Shown one piece after another: positions 24,104 through 32,560 of a stretch of 64,000 nt of DNA. Source of the DNA: Arthrobacter sp042667405. Lineage in GTDB: Bacteria; Actinomycetota; Actinomycetes; Actinomycetales; Micrococcaceae. The DNA is taken from contig NZ_JBHVAL010000007.1 of NCBI RefSeq assembly GCF_042667405.1, positions 62,001 through 126,000 on the forward strand, written 5' to 3'. Under the pieces are notes generated by a model. The model made no database searches. It saw only the letters and a list, made by a program, of their open reading frames with translations, and was not told where the DNA came from. How positions within the stretch are numbered: position 1 is the stretch's first letter; every line of letters begins with the position of its first letter. The position numbers were made by a program, and so were the translations under genes.

Positions 24104-24892
24104 ATGGCTCTCGTGAGCCGGAGCAAGTCGATCGTCGCCGCCCTTCGCGATGCCGGCTGTGTTTTCGCCGAGGACGAGGCCCGGCTCCTGATCGAGGCCG
24201 CCCACCATCCGGACGAACTAAGCCACATGGTGGACCTGCGGGTTGGCGGCCTTCCGCTCGAGCACATCCTCGGTTGGGTGGATTTCTGCGGGACCCGTAT
24301 GGCCGTTGGCCCGGGCGTCTTCGTGCCGCGGCGTCGCACGGAGTTCCTGGTGCGACAGGCAGCGTTAACCACCAAACCCGGCGCCGTCGTCGTCGATCTC
24401 TGCTGCGGCTCCGGCGCCATAGGTGCCGCACTTTACGATCTTCTGGGCGCTTGCGAACTGCACGCGGCCGACATCGACCCAGCCGCCGTGGCATGCGCGC
24501 AACGGAACCTGGGGCCTCGTGGCGGCGCTGCCTACCTGGGCGATCTCTTCGAGCCGCTCCCCCGCCGGCTGCTGGGACGCGTTGACGTGCTCCTGGTCAA
24601 TGCCCCGTACGTCCCCACCCGTTCCATCAGCATGATGCCGCCCGAAGCGCGGGTCCATGAACCCGCGGCAGCGCTCGACGGCGGCCCTGACGGCTTGGAC
24701 GTCCAGCGTCGCGTTGCGCTGGGCGCGCCTGTGTGGTTGTCCCCGGGCGGGCTGCTTCTGATCGAGACCTCCCGGCAGCAGGCCGGCACCACGGCGGGGC
24801 TCCTCGCGCAGGCCGGGTTGACTCCGGAGGTGGTGACGGACGCGGATCTCGATGCCACACTGGTGGTGGGGGCCGCTCCCGGCCAGGGATGA
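24104..24892 (+). CDS. putative N5-glutamine methyltransferase, HemK/PrmC-like
   Basis: An S-adenosylmethionine-dependent methyltransferase of 262 residues. It has an N-terminal helical domain (about 1-70) with LEHILGWVDFCG, the SAM motif VVVDLCCGSGAIGAAL and AADIDPAAVACAQRNL. The catalytic motif reads VLLVNAPYVPT, where PrmC has NPPY; the Pro to Ala change is common in this PrmC-like side branch. PrmC methylates the GGQ glutamine of release factors; whether this protein does is uncertain. The start is unsure: GTG 24086, ATG 24104 and GTG 24113 are possible, and none has a clear ribosome site. Confidence 0.75.
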   Translation: MALVSRSKSIVAALRDAGCVFAEDEARLLIEAAHHPDELSHMVDLRVGGLPLEHILGWVDFCGTRMAVGPGVFVPRRRTEFLVRQAALTTKPGAVVVDLCCGSGAIGAALYDLLGACELHAADIDPAAVACAQRNLGPRGGAAYLGDLFEPLPRRLLGRVDVLLVNAPYVPTRSISMMPPEARVHEPAAALDGGPDGLDVQRRVALGAPVWLSPGGLLLIETSRQQAGTTAGLLAQAGLTPEVVTDADLDATLVVGAAPGQG

Positions 24893-24897
24893 TTCGT

Positions 24898-24931
24898 CAC
24901 TTAACAGTGCCCGATTCAGTCCCGTTAAGTG
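24898..24931. terminator. inverted repeat after the methyltransferase gene
   Basis: CACTTAAC (24898-24905) is perfectly complementary to GTTAAGTG (24924-24931), with GCCC/GGGC pairs possible in an alternative fold. It lies six bases after the stop of the methyltransferase gene. No T tract follows, so it is only a probable transcription end. Confidence 0.45.
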
Positions 24932-24968
24932 GGCATAGCTAAACAATTTGGTAACAACGCGCTTCGCG

Positions 24969-25069
24969 GGGCAAAAACCGCCCGACATCCGCGTCCTTGC
25001 AGGGCAAAAGCCGGTAATGAGATGCAACACAGCTAGGCAATTTGCACCCCTGAGAGGGCCAAAAATCGG
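24969..25069 (+). repeat. three short direct repeats upstream of the MFS symporter
   Basis: GGGCAAAAACCG (24969), GGGCAAAAGCCG (25002) and GGGCCAAAAATCGG (25056) are near-copies spaced 33 and 54 bases apart. In the same region AGCTA-AA-CAATTTG and AGCTA-GG-CAATTTG also recur (about 24937 and 25031). They sit 100-200 bases upstream of the symporter start and could be regulator sites or leader structure. Confidence 0.4.
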
Positions 25070-25171
25070 ATCTCAACTCGGGTTTCGGGCCGAAACCGCG
25101 TAAAATTGAAACCCTGCCCAGAGCGGGGCAGCAGAAGTCGCAAGCAAATGACCTCCCTAGGAGAAGCCCAA

Positions 25172-26797
25172 ATGCCCACAGACCAAAGCAACACCGTCTC
25201 TCCGGATGGCGCAAGGAACGCCGCCGGAAACACAGCATCGGCAGGCCACACCCCGGCCGCCACCAACGCAATAAAGAACGCAGCAAAGAAGGCAAAGCTC
25301 CGCCCGAAGCGCCGGTTGAAAGAATCGGACGTCAACGTGGTGGACAAGCCCATGCTGCGCAAAGCACTCGGCGGAACCATCGTCGGCAACACCATGGAAT
25401 GGTACGACGTCGGCGTCTTCGGCTACCTCATCACCACCATGGGTCCGGTCTTCCTGCCCGAGGCTGACAAGTCCGTCCAGACACTCTTCCTTCTGGGCAC
25501 TTTCGCCGCAACCTTCATCGCACGCCCCCTCGGCGGCGTCGTCTTCGGTTGGCTCGGCGACAAGGTGGGCCGCCAGAAGGTGCTCGCCGCAACACTGATG
25601 CTGATGGCGGCAAGTACGTTCGCCGTCGGCCTTCTTCCCGGCTATGCGCAGATCGGCATCTGGGCCGCCGCATTGCTGGTGATCCTGAAGCTCGTCCAGG
25701 GCTTCTCCACCGGTGGCGAGTACGCCGGTGCCACAACCTTCGTGAGCGAGTACGCGCCGGACAAGCGCCGTGGCTACTTCGCGAGCTTCCTTGATATGGG
25801 CAGCTACATCGGCTTCGCCCTGGGTGCCGCCCTGGTATCGATCCTGCAGCTCACCCTTGGACAGGCTGCCATGGAGGAATGGGGCTGGAGGCTTCCGTTC
25901 CTGATCGCTGGTCCGCTGGGCCTGATCGCTGTGTACTTCCGTAGCAAGATCGAGGAATCCCCCCAATTCCAGGCCGCCCTGGACGCCCAGGAAGCAACCG
26001 CCAAGGACGCGGCATCCCACGATGCCGCTGTTGCCAAGGGTCCTGTCGGCATCATCAAGGCGTACTGGCGCCAGATCGTGCTGGCAATGATCCTTGCCGC
26101 CGCTGCCAACACGGTCGGTTACGCACTGACCTCCTACATGCCGACGTACCTCACGGACTCCAAGGGTTACGACCCCGTGCACGGCACCCTGCTGACCATC
26201 CCGGTCCTGGTGATCATGGCCGTGTGCATCCCGCTCACGGGCCGACTCTCGGACCGTATCGGTCGTCGTCCGGTCCTGTGGATCGGCGCGGGCAGCACTG
26301 TCCTGTTCGCAGTCCCCGCCTTCATGCTGATCGGCATCGGTGACATCTGGTCCACGCTGGCCGGCCTGGCCCTGGTGGCGTTCCCGGTGACGTTCTACGT
26401 TGCGAACCTCGCGTCGGCACTGCCTGCGCTGTTCCCGACGTCCAGCCGCTACGGCGGAATGGGCATCGCCTACAACTTCTCAGTGGCGATCTTCGGCGGA
26501 ACCACCCCGTTCATCGTCCAGGGCCTGATCGAGGCTACGGGCAACGACATGATGCCCGCGTACTACCTGATGGCAACGTCCATCGTTGGTGCCATCGCCA
26601 TCTACTTCCTGCGTGAATCGGCCCAGCGTCCCCTGCCCGGCTCCATGCCCAGCGTGGACACACAGGCCGAAGCCCGCGAACTTGTGGAGACGCAGGACAC
26701 CAACCCGCTCATCAACCTGGAAGAGATGCCGTTCGACGGCCAGCCCATCGATGACGCCGTGTTCGGCTCGGGCAAGAAGGACATGACCCCCGCGTAG
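25172..26797 (+). CDS. MFS transporter, metabolite:H+ symporter (ProP-like)
   Basis: From the ATG at 25172 (AGGAGA eight bases upstream) the protein has 541 residues; the frame is open from 25106 without support. A polar N-terminal stretch of about 65 residues is followed by twelve membrane helices. Motifs are typical of the metabolite:H+ symporter family: NTMEWYDVGVFGYL, GWLGDKVGRQKVL after helix 2, QGFSTGGEYAGA, and GRLSDRIGRRPVL in the middle. This family includes proline/betaine, citrate, shikimate and alpha-ketoglutarate carriers, so the substrate is open. The C-terminal tail of about 50 residues is acidic. Confidence 0.88.
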   Translation: MPTDQSNTVSPDGARNAAGNTASAGHTPAATNAIKNAAKKAKLRPKRRLKESDVNVVDKPMLRKALGGTIVGNTMEWYDVGVFGYLITTMGPVFLPEADKSVQTLFLLGTFAATFIARPLGGVVFGWLGDKVGRQKVLAATLMLMAASTFAVGLLPGYAQIGIWAAALLVILKLVQGFSTGGEYAGATTFVSEYAPDKRRGYFASFLDMGSYIGFALGAALVSILQLTLGQAAMEEWGWRLPFLIAGPLGLIAVYFRSKIEESPQFQAALDAQEATAKDAASHDAAVAKGPVGIIKAYWRQIVLAMILAAAANTVGYALTSYMPTYLTDSKGYDPVHGTLLTIPVLVIMAVCIPLTGRLSDRIGRRPVLWIGAGSTVLFAVPAFMLIGIGDIWSTLAGLALVAFPVTFYVANLASALPALFPTSSRYGGMGIAYNFSVAIFGGTTPFIVQGLIEATGNDMMPAYYLMATSIVGAIAIYFLRESAQRPLPGSMPSVDTQAEARELVETQDTNPLINLEEMPFDGQPIDDAVFGSGKKDMTPA

Positions 26798-26875
26798 GAA
26801 CCGTTTGCCTGCAACTTCTGCGCAGCGACGCTTACCCAAGCGACACGGATAGTTCGCGGCAGTCCGCCGCCCACT

Positions 26876-26919
26876 GTAGCCACCAGCCCCAAGGCGCTCT
26901 CCTTGGTGCTGGTGGCTAC
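26876..26919. terminator. two-part hairpin between convergent MFS and MocR genes
   Basis: GTAGCCACCAGC (26876-26887) pairs with 26908-26919, and CCAAGG (26889-26894) with CCTTGG (26901-26906), forming one long stem with a six-base loop. It lies between the ends of the symporter (+) and the MocR gene (-) and probably terminates both. Confidence 0.85.
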
Positions 26920-26924
26920 GGGCG

Positions 26925-28340
26925 TTAAGACCCCAGTTGGGCCGCGACAGCCTTCCCGATAATCCGCGCCCCCTCCGGAAAACGGCCCGGGTTCGGCCCG
27001 GCGTAGTTGAGCCTGATGTACGGCCCCTCCGGTTCCGCGGGAAACCACTCGGTTCCGGCTGCGATCAGCACTCCGGCAGCCTCGCAATCCTTGGTGAGCC
27101 GGTCGACGTCGAACCCGTCCGGCATCCGGAGCCACAGGTTGAGGCCGCCCTTGGGCAGGTGACTGAGGTGCGCCTGCGGGACGTACTCCCTAAGGCTCGT
27201 CACCAGCAGGTCGCGCCGTGACTGCAACTGGTGGCTGAGTCCGCGGAGGTGCGTTTGCCAGCCGGGCTGCGTCACGACGTCGAGCGCGGCCGCCTGCAGC
27301 AGGCCGCTGACGTACATCGACTCCGCCGCCTGGGCACCCATTATCCGTTCACGCGCAGGACCGCGCGCGATGATCGCGGCGATGCGGATGGAGGGCGAGA
27401 CGCTCTTGGTCAGGGAGCGGATATAGACCACGTGCCCCGAGTCGTCCTTGGCGGCAAGCGGAACCGATGGTGAGGTGATGCCGAAATCGTGCGCCCAGTC
27501 GTCCTCCACAAGAAAGGCGCCGTGCCGCTGGACGATCCGCAGCACTTCCTCACCGCGCTCCGCGGACCATTGTGCGCCCGTGGGATTCGCGAAGTTGGGC
27601 TGTGCGTAGAACAACCGGGCTCCCGATTCCTCGAATGCCCTGTCCAGTTCGTCCGGATCCGGGCCCTCAGGGCCGCTGGGAACCGGGATCACGTTCACAC
27701 CGGCCTGCCCCGCGGCCAGCAGCGCACCCCAGTAGCTTGGCGACTCCACCAGCAACGGCTGGCCGTGCCCCACCAAGCCGCGGAAGATCGAGCTGAGTCC
27801 GCTTTGGCTCCCGGGAAGTACGACGACGTCGCTCGGCTGGGGCGGGGTGACACCCACCGGCGTCGAGGTACTGAGCTCGTGCGCGAACCAGGATTGCAGT
27901 TCCGGAATGCCCTGCGCCGGCGGCCGCGATAAGGCCGCGTCACCCCGTGCTGCCCGGGTCAACGCTGCGCGGACCAGCCTTTCCGGGAGGAGCTCGCGGT
28001 CGGGATAACCGGAGTGGAAGGCAATGACGTCATTGGAGGCACTCCGCATGGCGGCGGAGTTCAGTGGCTTCGCCGTGTGTGCTGAGCGCAGGGCAGCCGT
28101 CTGCCAGCCGTAGTCGGAGGGCCGTGCGGTCCGGTAGGCGCGAACAAAGGTCCCCACGCCTGGTCGGCTCTCAACGAGCCCCTGCGCGGTCAAAGTCCGC
28201 AGCGCCTTTTGGACCGTGACAGGACTGGCCTGGTATTCGGCCACGAGTTGCCGGGTGGATGGCAGCTTTACTCCCGGAGCAGCGCCCGCGATCCATTCTT
28301 TTAGTCGCAGGACGATCCGGGAACTGCTATCGTTATTCAT
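26925..28340 (-). CDS. MocR/PdxR-type regulator (GntR HTH fused to aminotransferase fold)
   Basis: A 471-residue fusion. Residues about 8-70 form the GntR winged helix (KLPSTRQLVAEYQASPVTVQKALRTL). Residues about 105-470 have the fold of a class I aminotransferase, with YAQPNFANPTGAQWS near 245, the acidic EDDWAHDF and the PLP lysine in YIRSLTKSVSPSIRI. Such proteins sense PLP or an amino compound and usually control a divergent gene. Here that gene is an EamA-type exporter whose ATG overlaps this gene's ATG on the opposite strand. A perfect 12-bp palindrome lies 11 bases upstream of the start. Confidence 0.88.
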   Translation of the reverse strand: MNNDSSSRIVLRLKEWIAGAAPGVKLPSTRQLVAEYQASPVTVQKALRTLTAQGLVESRPGVGTFVRAYRTARPSDYGWQTAALRSAHTAKPLNSAAMRSASNDVIAFHSGYPDRELLPERLVRAALTRAARGDAALSRPPAQGIPELQSWFAHELSTSTPVGVTPPQPSDVVVLPGSQSGLSSIFRGLVGHGQPLLVESPSYWGALLAAGQAGVNVIPVPSGPEGPDPDELDRAFEESGARLFYAQPNFANPTGAQWSAERGEEVLRIVQRHGAFLVEDDWAHDFGITSPSVPLAAKDDSGHVVYIRSLTKSVSPSIRIAAIIARGPARERIMGAQAAESMYVSGLLQAAALDVVTQPGWQTHLRGLSHQLQSRRDLLVTSLREYVPQAHLSHLPKGGLNLWLRMPDGFDVDRLTKDCEAAGVLIAAGTEWFPAEPEGPYIRLNYAGPNPGRFPEGARIIGKAVAAQLGS

Positions 28341-29271
28341 GAGTCACAATAGTAGCGCTACTCTACTTTCTCAGCCAGTGGTATCCGCCCGTACTTCCAG
28401 CGGCGTCTGGTGGGGCCTCCTCGGCGTCGTTGCCTTCTCCTTCACTGTCCCGCTCACGCGCGTGGCCGTGGAGGGGATGTCACCCCTCCTGATTGGAGCG
28501 GGTCGGGCAGTGGTGGCTGCCGTGCTCGCGGCCATGGCCTTGGGGTTGACCCGTCAGCGCTTTCCCCGGGGCATTCAATGGTTCCGGCTGGCTGTCGTGG
28601 CTGGCGGAATCGTTGCAGGATTCCCTTTGCTGACCACCTTCGCCCTGACCAACACTTCCGCCAGCCATGGCGCCGTCGTGATTGCGCTACTGCCTGCGGC
28701 AACCGCGACGATAGCGGTGATCCGTGGCAGGGAACGCCCACGGCCCTTGTTCTGGATTCTCACCGCCGTGGGCGTTGCGGCCGCGTTGGTCTTCGCACTG
28801 GTCCAATCAGGCGGTTTCGGTTCGCTCCACTGGGCCGATCTCCTGCTGCTCGGAGCCGTACTCGCAGCAGCCATCGGCTACGCGGAGGGTGGCCTGCTTG
28901 CCCGCGAGCTGGGCGCCTGGCAGACAATCTCCTGGGCCTTGATCGTCGCCTCACCCGTAATGATTGTCCTGACGCTGGCAGCGCTTGCTTCCGGACTGCC
29001 CCAGGCATCCCCCGTCCAGTGGTTGTCCTTCGCCTACCTCGGAGCGGTGAGCATGTTCCTGGGCTTCTTCGCCTGGTACCACGGACTCGCGATCGGACCC
29101 ATGGCGCAGGTCAGCCAGATACAACTGGTCCAGCCGGTCATGACCATCACCTGGGCCGCCCTCCTGCTGGGTGAGTCGATGACCTGGACCACTGTGGTGG
29201 GCGGACTGGCGGTGATCCTCTGCGCAGGCGCCGCAGTCCGCGTCCGGCTCAACCCGCCGTCGAAATCCTGA
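28339..29271 (+). CDS. EamA-family (DMT superfamily) transporter
   Basis: A membrane protein of up to 310 residues with ten predicted helices formed by two EamA repeats. The repeats start at about WWGLLGVVAFSFTVPLTRVA and WADLLLLGAVLAAAIGYAEG. The family includes exporters of amino acids, nucleosides and drugs. Two starts are possible. ATG 28339 overlaps the divergent MocR start; GTG 28378 would give MVSARTSSGVWW and better fits the -10-like TACTCT. Neither has a ribosome site, so a leaderless mRNA is likely. It leads into an FMN-binding gene 24 bases downstream. Confidence 0.85.
   Translation: MSHNSSATLLSQPVVSARTSSGVWWGLLGVVAFSFTVPLTRVAVEGMSPLLIGAGRAVVAAVLAAMALGLTRQRFPRGIQWFRLAVVAGGIVAGFPLLTTFALTNTSASHGAVVIALLPAATATIAVIRGRERPRPLFWILTAVGVAAALVFALVQSGGFGSLHWADLLLLGAVLAAAIGYAEGGLLARELGAWQTISWALIVASPVMIVLTLAALASGLPQASPVQWLSFAYLGAVSMFLGFFAWYHGLAIGPMAQVSQIQLVQPVMTITWAALLLGESMTWTTVVGGLAVILCAGAAVRVRLNPPSKS
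28351..28362. promoter_or_regulatory. palindromic operator between MocR regulator and EamA exporter
   Basis: AGTAGCGCTACT is a perfect 12-bp palindrome. On the minus strand it overlaps a -10-like TACTAT (28354-28349) placed so that transcription would begin at or next to the MocR ATG. On the plus strand it overlaps TACTCT (28359-28364), suited to a transcript starting near GTG 28378. One site could thus control both directions. Confidence 0.6.
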
Positions 29272-29295
29272 AGCGAAACCTGAAGGAAGAAAGCA

Positions 29296-29919
29296 ATGTA
29301 CACCCCAGCGCATTTCGCCGCCTCTGACCAAGCCCTCACGGCTCTTCTCACCCGCAGCGGCGCCGCCAACCTGGTCACCATGTCCCATGGCGGGTTGCTC
29401 GCCACCCTCCTGCCGTTCGTCTACGAACCATCGGTGGGTGAGCACGGCGCCCTTCAGGCACACATGGCCCGCAACAATACCCAGTGGTCCTCCCCCGTTT
29501 CAGGTGAGGCACTGATGATCGTTCAAGGGGAGGACGCCTACATTTCGCCGTCGTGGTACGCCTCCAAGGCAGAACACGGCCGGGTGGTGCCAACGTGGAA
29601 CTACTCCACAGCGCACGTCTACGGAGAGCTTGTTATCCACGACGACGCCGACTGGCTGGGCAGGCACGTCCGTCGCCTTTCGGATCAGCACGAGTCCGGC
29701 ATGGACCGGCCGTGGTCCGTCGATGAAGCTCCCGAGCGGTTCATCGCCGGGCAGCTGAGGGCGATTGTCGGCGTCGAACTTGTGATTACCCGGGTGGAAG
29801 CCAAGACGAAACTCAGCCAGAACCGCACCTCGGCCGACGTCGGTGGCGTCATCGCGGGACTCCGCGCGGCAGGTAAGCCCGCGAGCGCAGCGGATGTGGA
29901 ACGCGCCCGGACCTCGTAG
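29296..29919 (+). CDS. PaiB-type FMN-binding protein
   Basis: A 207-residue split-barrel protein of the PaiB family, described as FMN-binding negative transcriptional regulators. It has the N-terminal MYTPAHFAASD, the central PSWYASK and VPTWNYSTAHVYG motifs and the C-terminal KLSQNRTSADVGGVIAGL that mark this family. In Bacillus the relative affects protease and sporulation genes; FMN binding and a redox or regulatory role are inferred here. GAAGGAAGAAAGC provides a ribosome site. It is probably cotranscribed with the EamA exporter. Confidence 0.87.
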   Translation: MYTPAHFAASDQALTALLTRSGAANLVTMSHGGLLATLLPFVYEPSVGEHGALQAHMARNNTQWSSPVSGEALMIVQGEDAYISPSWYASKAEHGRVVPTWNYSTAHVYGELVIHDDADWLGRHVRRLSDQHESGMDRPWSVDEAPERFIAGQLRAIVGVELVITRVEAKTKLSQNRTSADVGGVIAGLRAAGKPASAADVERARTS

Positions 29920-29928
29920 ACTCGGCGC

Positions 29929-30348
29929 ATGCGTGATGAAGCTGCCGAAACCCGTGGCCCCAGGGGATCCATCCACCACCTGGAGATCTGGGTGCCCATC
30001 CTTGAGCGCGCCAGGGAAGAGTGGGGTTGGCTCCTGGGGCAGCTCGGCTACGAACCGTTCCAGGAGTGGCCCACGGGGTGCAGCTGGAAGCTCGATGGAA
30101 CGTATGTGGTGGTGGAGCAGACCGACGCCATAACAGGCACGGCCCATCGCCGGACGGATCCCGGGGTGAACCACGTGGCGTTTCATGCAGGCACCCGCGA
30201 GGACGTGGACAGGATCCGGGCGCTCGGAGCGGATGCGGGTTGGTATGAGATGTTTGAGTCGAAGTACCCGCACGCCGGCGGACCGGACCACTACGCCGCC
30301 TACCTGCTCAACACTGACAGCTACGAGGTCGAACTGGTGGCTGAATAG
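29929..30348 (+). CDS. VOC superfamily protein
   Basis: A 139-residue protein with a glyoxalase-like fold: GSIHHLEIWVPILERAREEW at the start, GVNHVAFHAGTREDVDRI in the middle and a C-terminal AYLLNTDSYEVELVAE. The conserved His in HHLE and HVAFH and the final Glu are consistent with a metal site. Activity is unknown. It follows the PaiB-type gene by nine bases, so the exporter, FMN-binding protein and this protein probably form one operon. Confidence 0.82.
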   Translation: MRDEAAETRGPRGSIHHLEIWVPILERAREEWGWLLGQLGYEPFQEWPTGCSWKLDGTYVVVEQTDAITGTAHRRTDPGVNHVAFHAGTREDVDRIRALGADAGWYEMFESKYPHAGGPDHYAAYLLNTDSYEVELVAE

Positions 30349-30362
30349 CGCGGCCAAAGTAG

Positions 30363-30878
30363 CTACGTCGGGGGAACGGCCGGGCGCCACATGGCCACCC
30401 TCGGCCAACGGGTCAGCCCCAACCCGGCCTCGTGCTCCATAAGGCGTGCCAGCTCCGGACCCCAGCTGCCGGCGTCGAGCACTTCGAACCCAAGGCGCCG
30501 GTAGTACGGGGCGTTCCATGGCACGTCCCGGAAGGTGCTGAGGGTCTGGCGCTGCATGCCGTGTCCGCGGGCCCACACCCTTGCGGCGTGCAGCAACTCC
30601 CGGCCGAGCCCTTGATGCGCGTAGTCCGGATGGACGCTGACCTGTTCGACGTGGCCCTCACCGTCAACGACGTCCGCCAGCAGATACGCCACCGGATAAT
30701 CCAGCCCGTCCACGGACACCCAGGCACGTCCGGCGGCGGCGTAGCTGCCCAGCTCCTCTATGGACAGCGGCTCGTCATCGGCCACCGTGTCCATTCCCAG
30801 CGTCCGGAAAGCCTGGCCCGCGGCACGTTCGATCTCCTGGAGGATCACCAGGTCGTCAGCGTGCGCGAGCCTGATCAT
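30363..30878 (-). CDS. GNAT-family N-acetyltransferase
   Basis: A 171-residue acetyltransferase with the acetyl-CoA-binding motif VHPDYAHQGLGRELLHAA (Q/RxxGxG/A type, near residue 80) and the later RDVPWNAPYYRRLGFEVL that closes the fold. It moves an acetyl group from acetyl-CoA to an amine of an unidentified substrate. Its ATG overlaps the stop of the SRPBCC gene by four bases, so the two are translationally linked. Convergent with the VOC gene. Confidence 0.85.
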   Translation of the reverse strand: MIRLAHADDLVILQEIERAAGQAFRTLGMDTVADDEPLSIEELGSYAAAGRAWVSVDGLDYPVAYLLADVVDGEGHVEQVSVHPDYAHQGLGRELLHAARVWARGHGMQRQTLSTFRDVPWNAPYYRRLGFEVLDAGSWGPELARLMEHEAGLGLTRWPRVAMWRPAVPPT

Positions 30879-31345
30879 GGTCGGGGGTCCAGCGTCGGCG
30901 GCGCTTGGGCCACCAGGAACCCGTTGCGTTTCTCGATGAGGTTCTGAAGATAGCGGCCCAGAACCAGCTTCTCCACGAGGCGGCCCAGCGGACCAAAGGG
31001 AGCAGCGAATTCCACGGTGTCCACCATGAGCGTGCCGCTGCCGTCCGGCCGGAACTCATGGGTGTGGCGGAGGTACTTGAAAGGACCCTTCACCTGTTCA
31101 TCAGTGAACGACGACGGCGCCTCCATCCGCACGATGCGGCTGGTCATGCGGAACCGGACGCCCAAGTGCCAGGCCTGCCAAGTGACAGTTTCACCTTCCG
31201 AGATGAGGCCGGTGGTGGTGCCGGCGATGGCCCTTTCGCGGCTCTTTGTCATGGAACCGACATGGGCATCGATGTTCCGTGACAGGTCAAACAACTCCTG
31301 TGGCGGCATGCTGGAACGGGTACGGCAGACAAAAACGACGGGCAT
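30875..31345 (-). CDS. SRPBCC-family protein (START-like lipid/ligand-binding fold)
   Basis: From the ATG at 31345 the product has 156 residues; the frame continues upstream to 31531 but the start MPVVFVCRTRSSMPPQELFD matches the usual beginning of these proteins. The pattern of a first strand, helix MPPQELFDLSRNIDAH, and the C-terminal helix GPLGRLVEKLVLGRYLQNLI fits the SRPBCC helix-grip fold of the polyketide-cyclase/dehydrase type. The ligand is unknown. It is followed by an overlapping GNAT gene. Confidence 0.75.
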   Translation of the reverse strand: MPVVFVCRTRSSMPPQELFDLSRNIDAHVGSMTKSRERAIAGTTTGLISEGETVTWQAWHLGVRFRMTSRIVRMEAPSSFTDEQVKGPFKYLRHTHEFRPDGSGTLMVDTVEFAAPFGPLGRLVEKLVLGRYLQNLIEKRNGFLVAQAPPTLDPRP

Positions 31346-31479
31346 ACCTCGATCTTCCCAGAACTGGCCCTGTTCCGGGCTCCTCGATTCACTACGGGTT
31401 GTGACCGGGCTTATGGCGGCTCGGCTGACTGCCCTGATAACTTCGAAAACAAACCCTGAACGATTGGTGGTGTTCGCCC

Positions 31480-32523
31480 GTGCCCGCACTCCTAATGCAT
31501 GCCCGCGAACTCCACCGGCTTGGTCCGGCAAACAATGACCGATTGTCCGCCGTCCGTGTCGCCCTGAGCGTTGCAGTGCCGGGGCTCTTCCTGATTCTCG
31601 TAGGCCGCCCCGAGCTCATGCTGTATGCCGTCTTTGGCGCCCTGACGGGGATGTACGGCCGCACTGAAAGCCACCAACTCCGGCTCAAACACCAGGCCCA
31701 GGCCGCGTTGATCCTCGTTGGCGGCCTGACGATTGGCGTGCTCCTCTCCGTCAACCACATCCATTCGTGGTGGCTGGTGCTGGTAGCCACGCTGTTCGCG
31801 GGAGCCGGATCCCTGTATTCGGACCGCGTCCGCCTGAAACCGATCGGACCGTTCTTCGGCATTCTGGCCTTGGGCGCCTGCGCTTCGGTCCCCACCAGCG
31901 TCCCGTTCACGACGGCGGTGCTCGTCGGAGCGGCATCGGCCGCCTTTTCGATGGTGGTCGGCTTTGCCGGCTGGTTCCGGCGCCGCACCTGGGTCACTGG
32001 AGCCGGCAGGGATCTTCCAGCCCTCCGGGGACCGCTGCGAACAGCCGCCCTTGTCCATGCAGCCCGCTACTCCCTTGCGGTGAGTTTGGCTGGCGCCATT
32101 GGCGTGCTCAGCGGAAGCGGACATCCGCACTGGGCCATGGCTGCGGCAGCTGTCCCGCTCGCAGGGGCCGACCTCCCAAGCCGGGTCCACCGCGGTATCC
32201 ACCGCATCGTGGGGACGTTCCTCGGGTTGGTGGTGGTCGCCGTCGTGCTTTTCCCCACTCCGCTGTCTCCGCTGCAGTACTTTCCGGGCCACGGCGCCGT
32301 GGTCCTTGCGGTCGTGGTGATGCTGTGCCAGTTCCCCACGGAGTTGTTCATGGCCCGGCACTACGGATGGGCGATGGTGTTCTTCACTCCGGTGGTCCTG
32401 CTGATCGCGCAGCTTGCCGCGCCGATGGATCCGGGTGTGCTGGTGATGGAGCGTGCCATCGAGACCTTTGTGGGTGCCGTGGTGGGGATCGCGGTGGCCG
32501 TGGTGGTTCAGCGGCGCCGGTGA
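31480..32523 (+). CDS. FUSC-family membrane protein
   Basis: A 347-residue protein with two sets of hydrophobic helices (about 27-150 and 190-345) around a central polar stretch, the layout of half-size FUSC/aromatic-acid-exporter-like proteins. The second half has HPHWAMAAAAVPL followed by HRGIHRIVGTFLGLVV, the signature region of the FUSC family. It may export aromatic or other organic acids, which is inferred. The start is uncertain: GTG 31480 has a weak GGTGG upstream, and ATG 31495 is an alternative. Divergent from the SRPBCC/GNAT pair. Confidence 0.8.
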   Translation: MPALLMHARELHRLGPANNDRLSAVRVALSVAVPGLFLILVGRPELMLYAVFGALTGMYGRTESHQLRLKHQAQAALILVGGLTIGVLLSVNHIHSWWLVLVATLFAGAGSLYSDRVRLKPIGPFFGILALGACASVPTSVPFTTAVLVGAASAAFSMVVGFAGWFRRRTWVTGAGRDLPALRGPLRTAALVHAARYSLAVSLAGAIGVLSGSGHPHWAMAAAAVPLAGADLPSRVHRGIHRIVGTFLGLVVVAVVLFPTPLSPLQYFPGHGAVVLAVVVMLCQFPTELFMARHYGWAMVFFTPVVLLIAQLAAPMDPGVLVMERAIETFVGAVVGIAVAVVVQRRR

Positions 32524-32560
32524 GCGCCTGAAACCCTGACACCTGGGCCATACTGGTTCA

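Noticed and set aside
24893..25171. Riboswitch upstream of the MFS symporter
   Set aside because: Repeats are present but no known aptamer consensus was recognised and no terminator or start-site-masking stem could be drawn.
31492..32361. A 289-codon minus-strand frame
   Set aside because: Antisense to the FUSC gene; composition is His/Arg/Gly-rich as in other GC-rich shadows.
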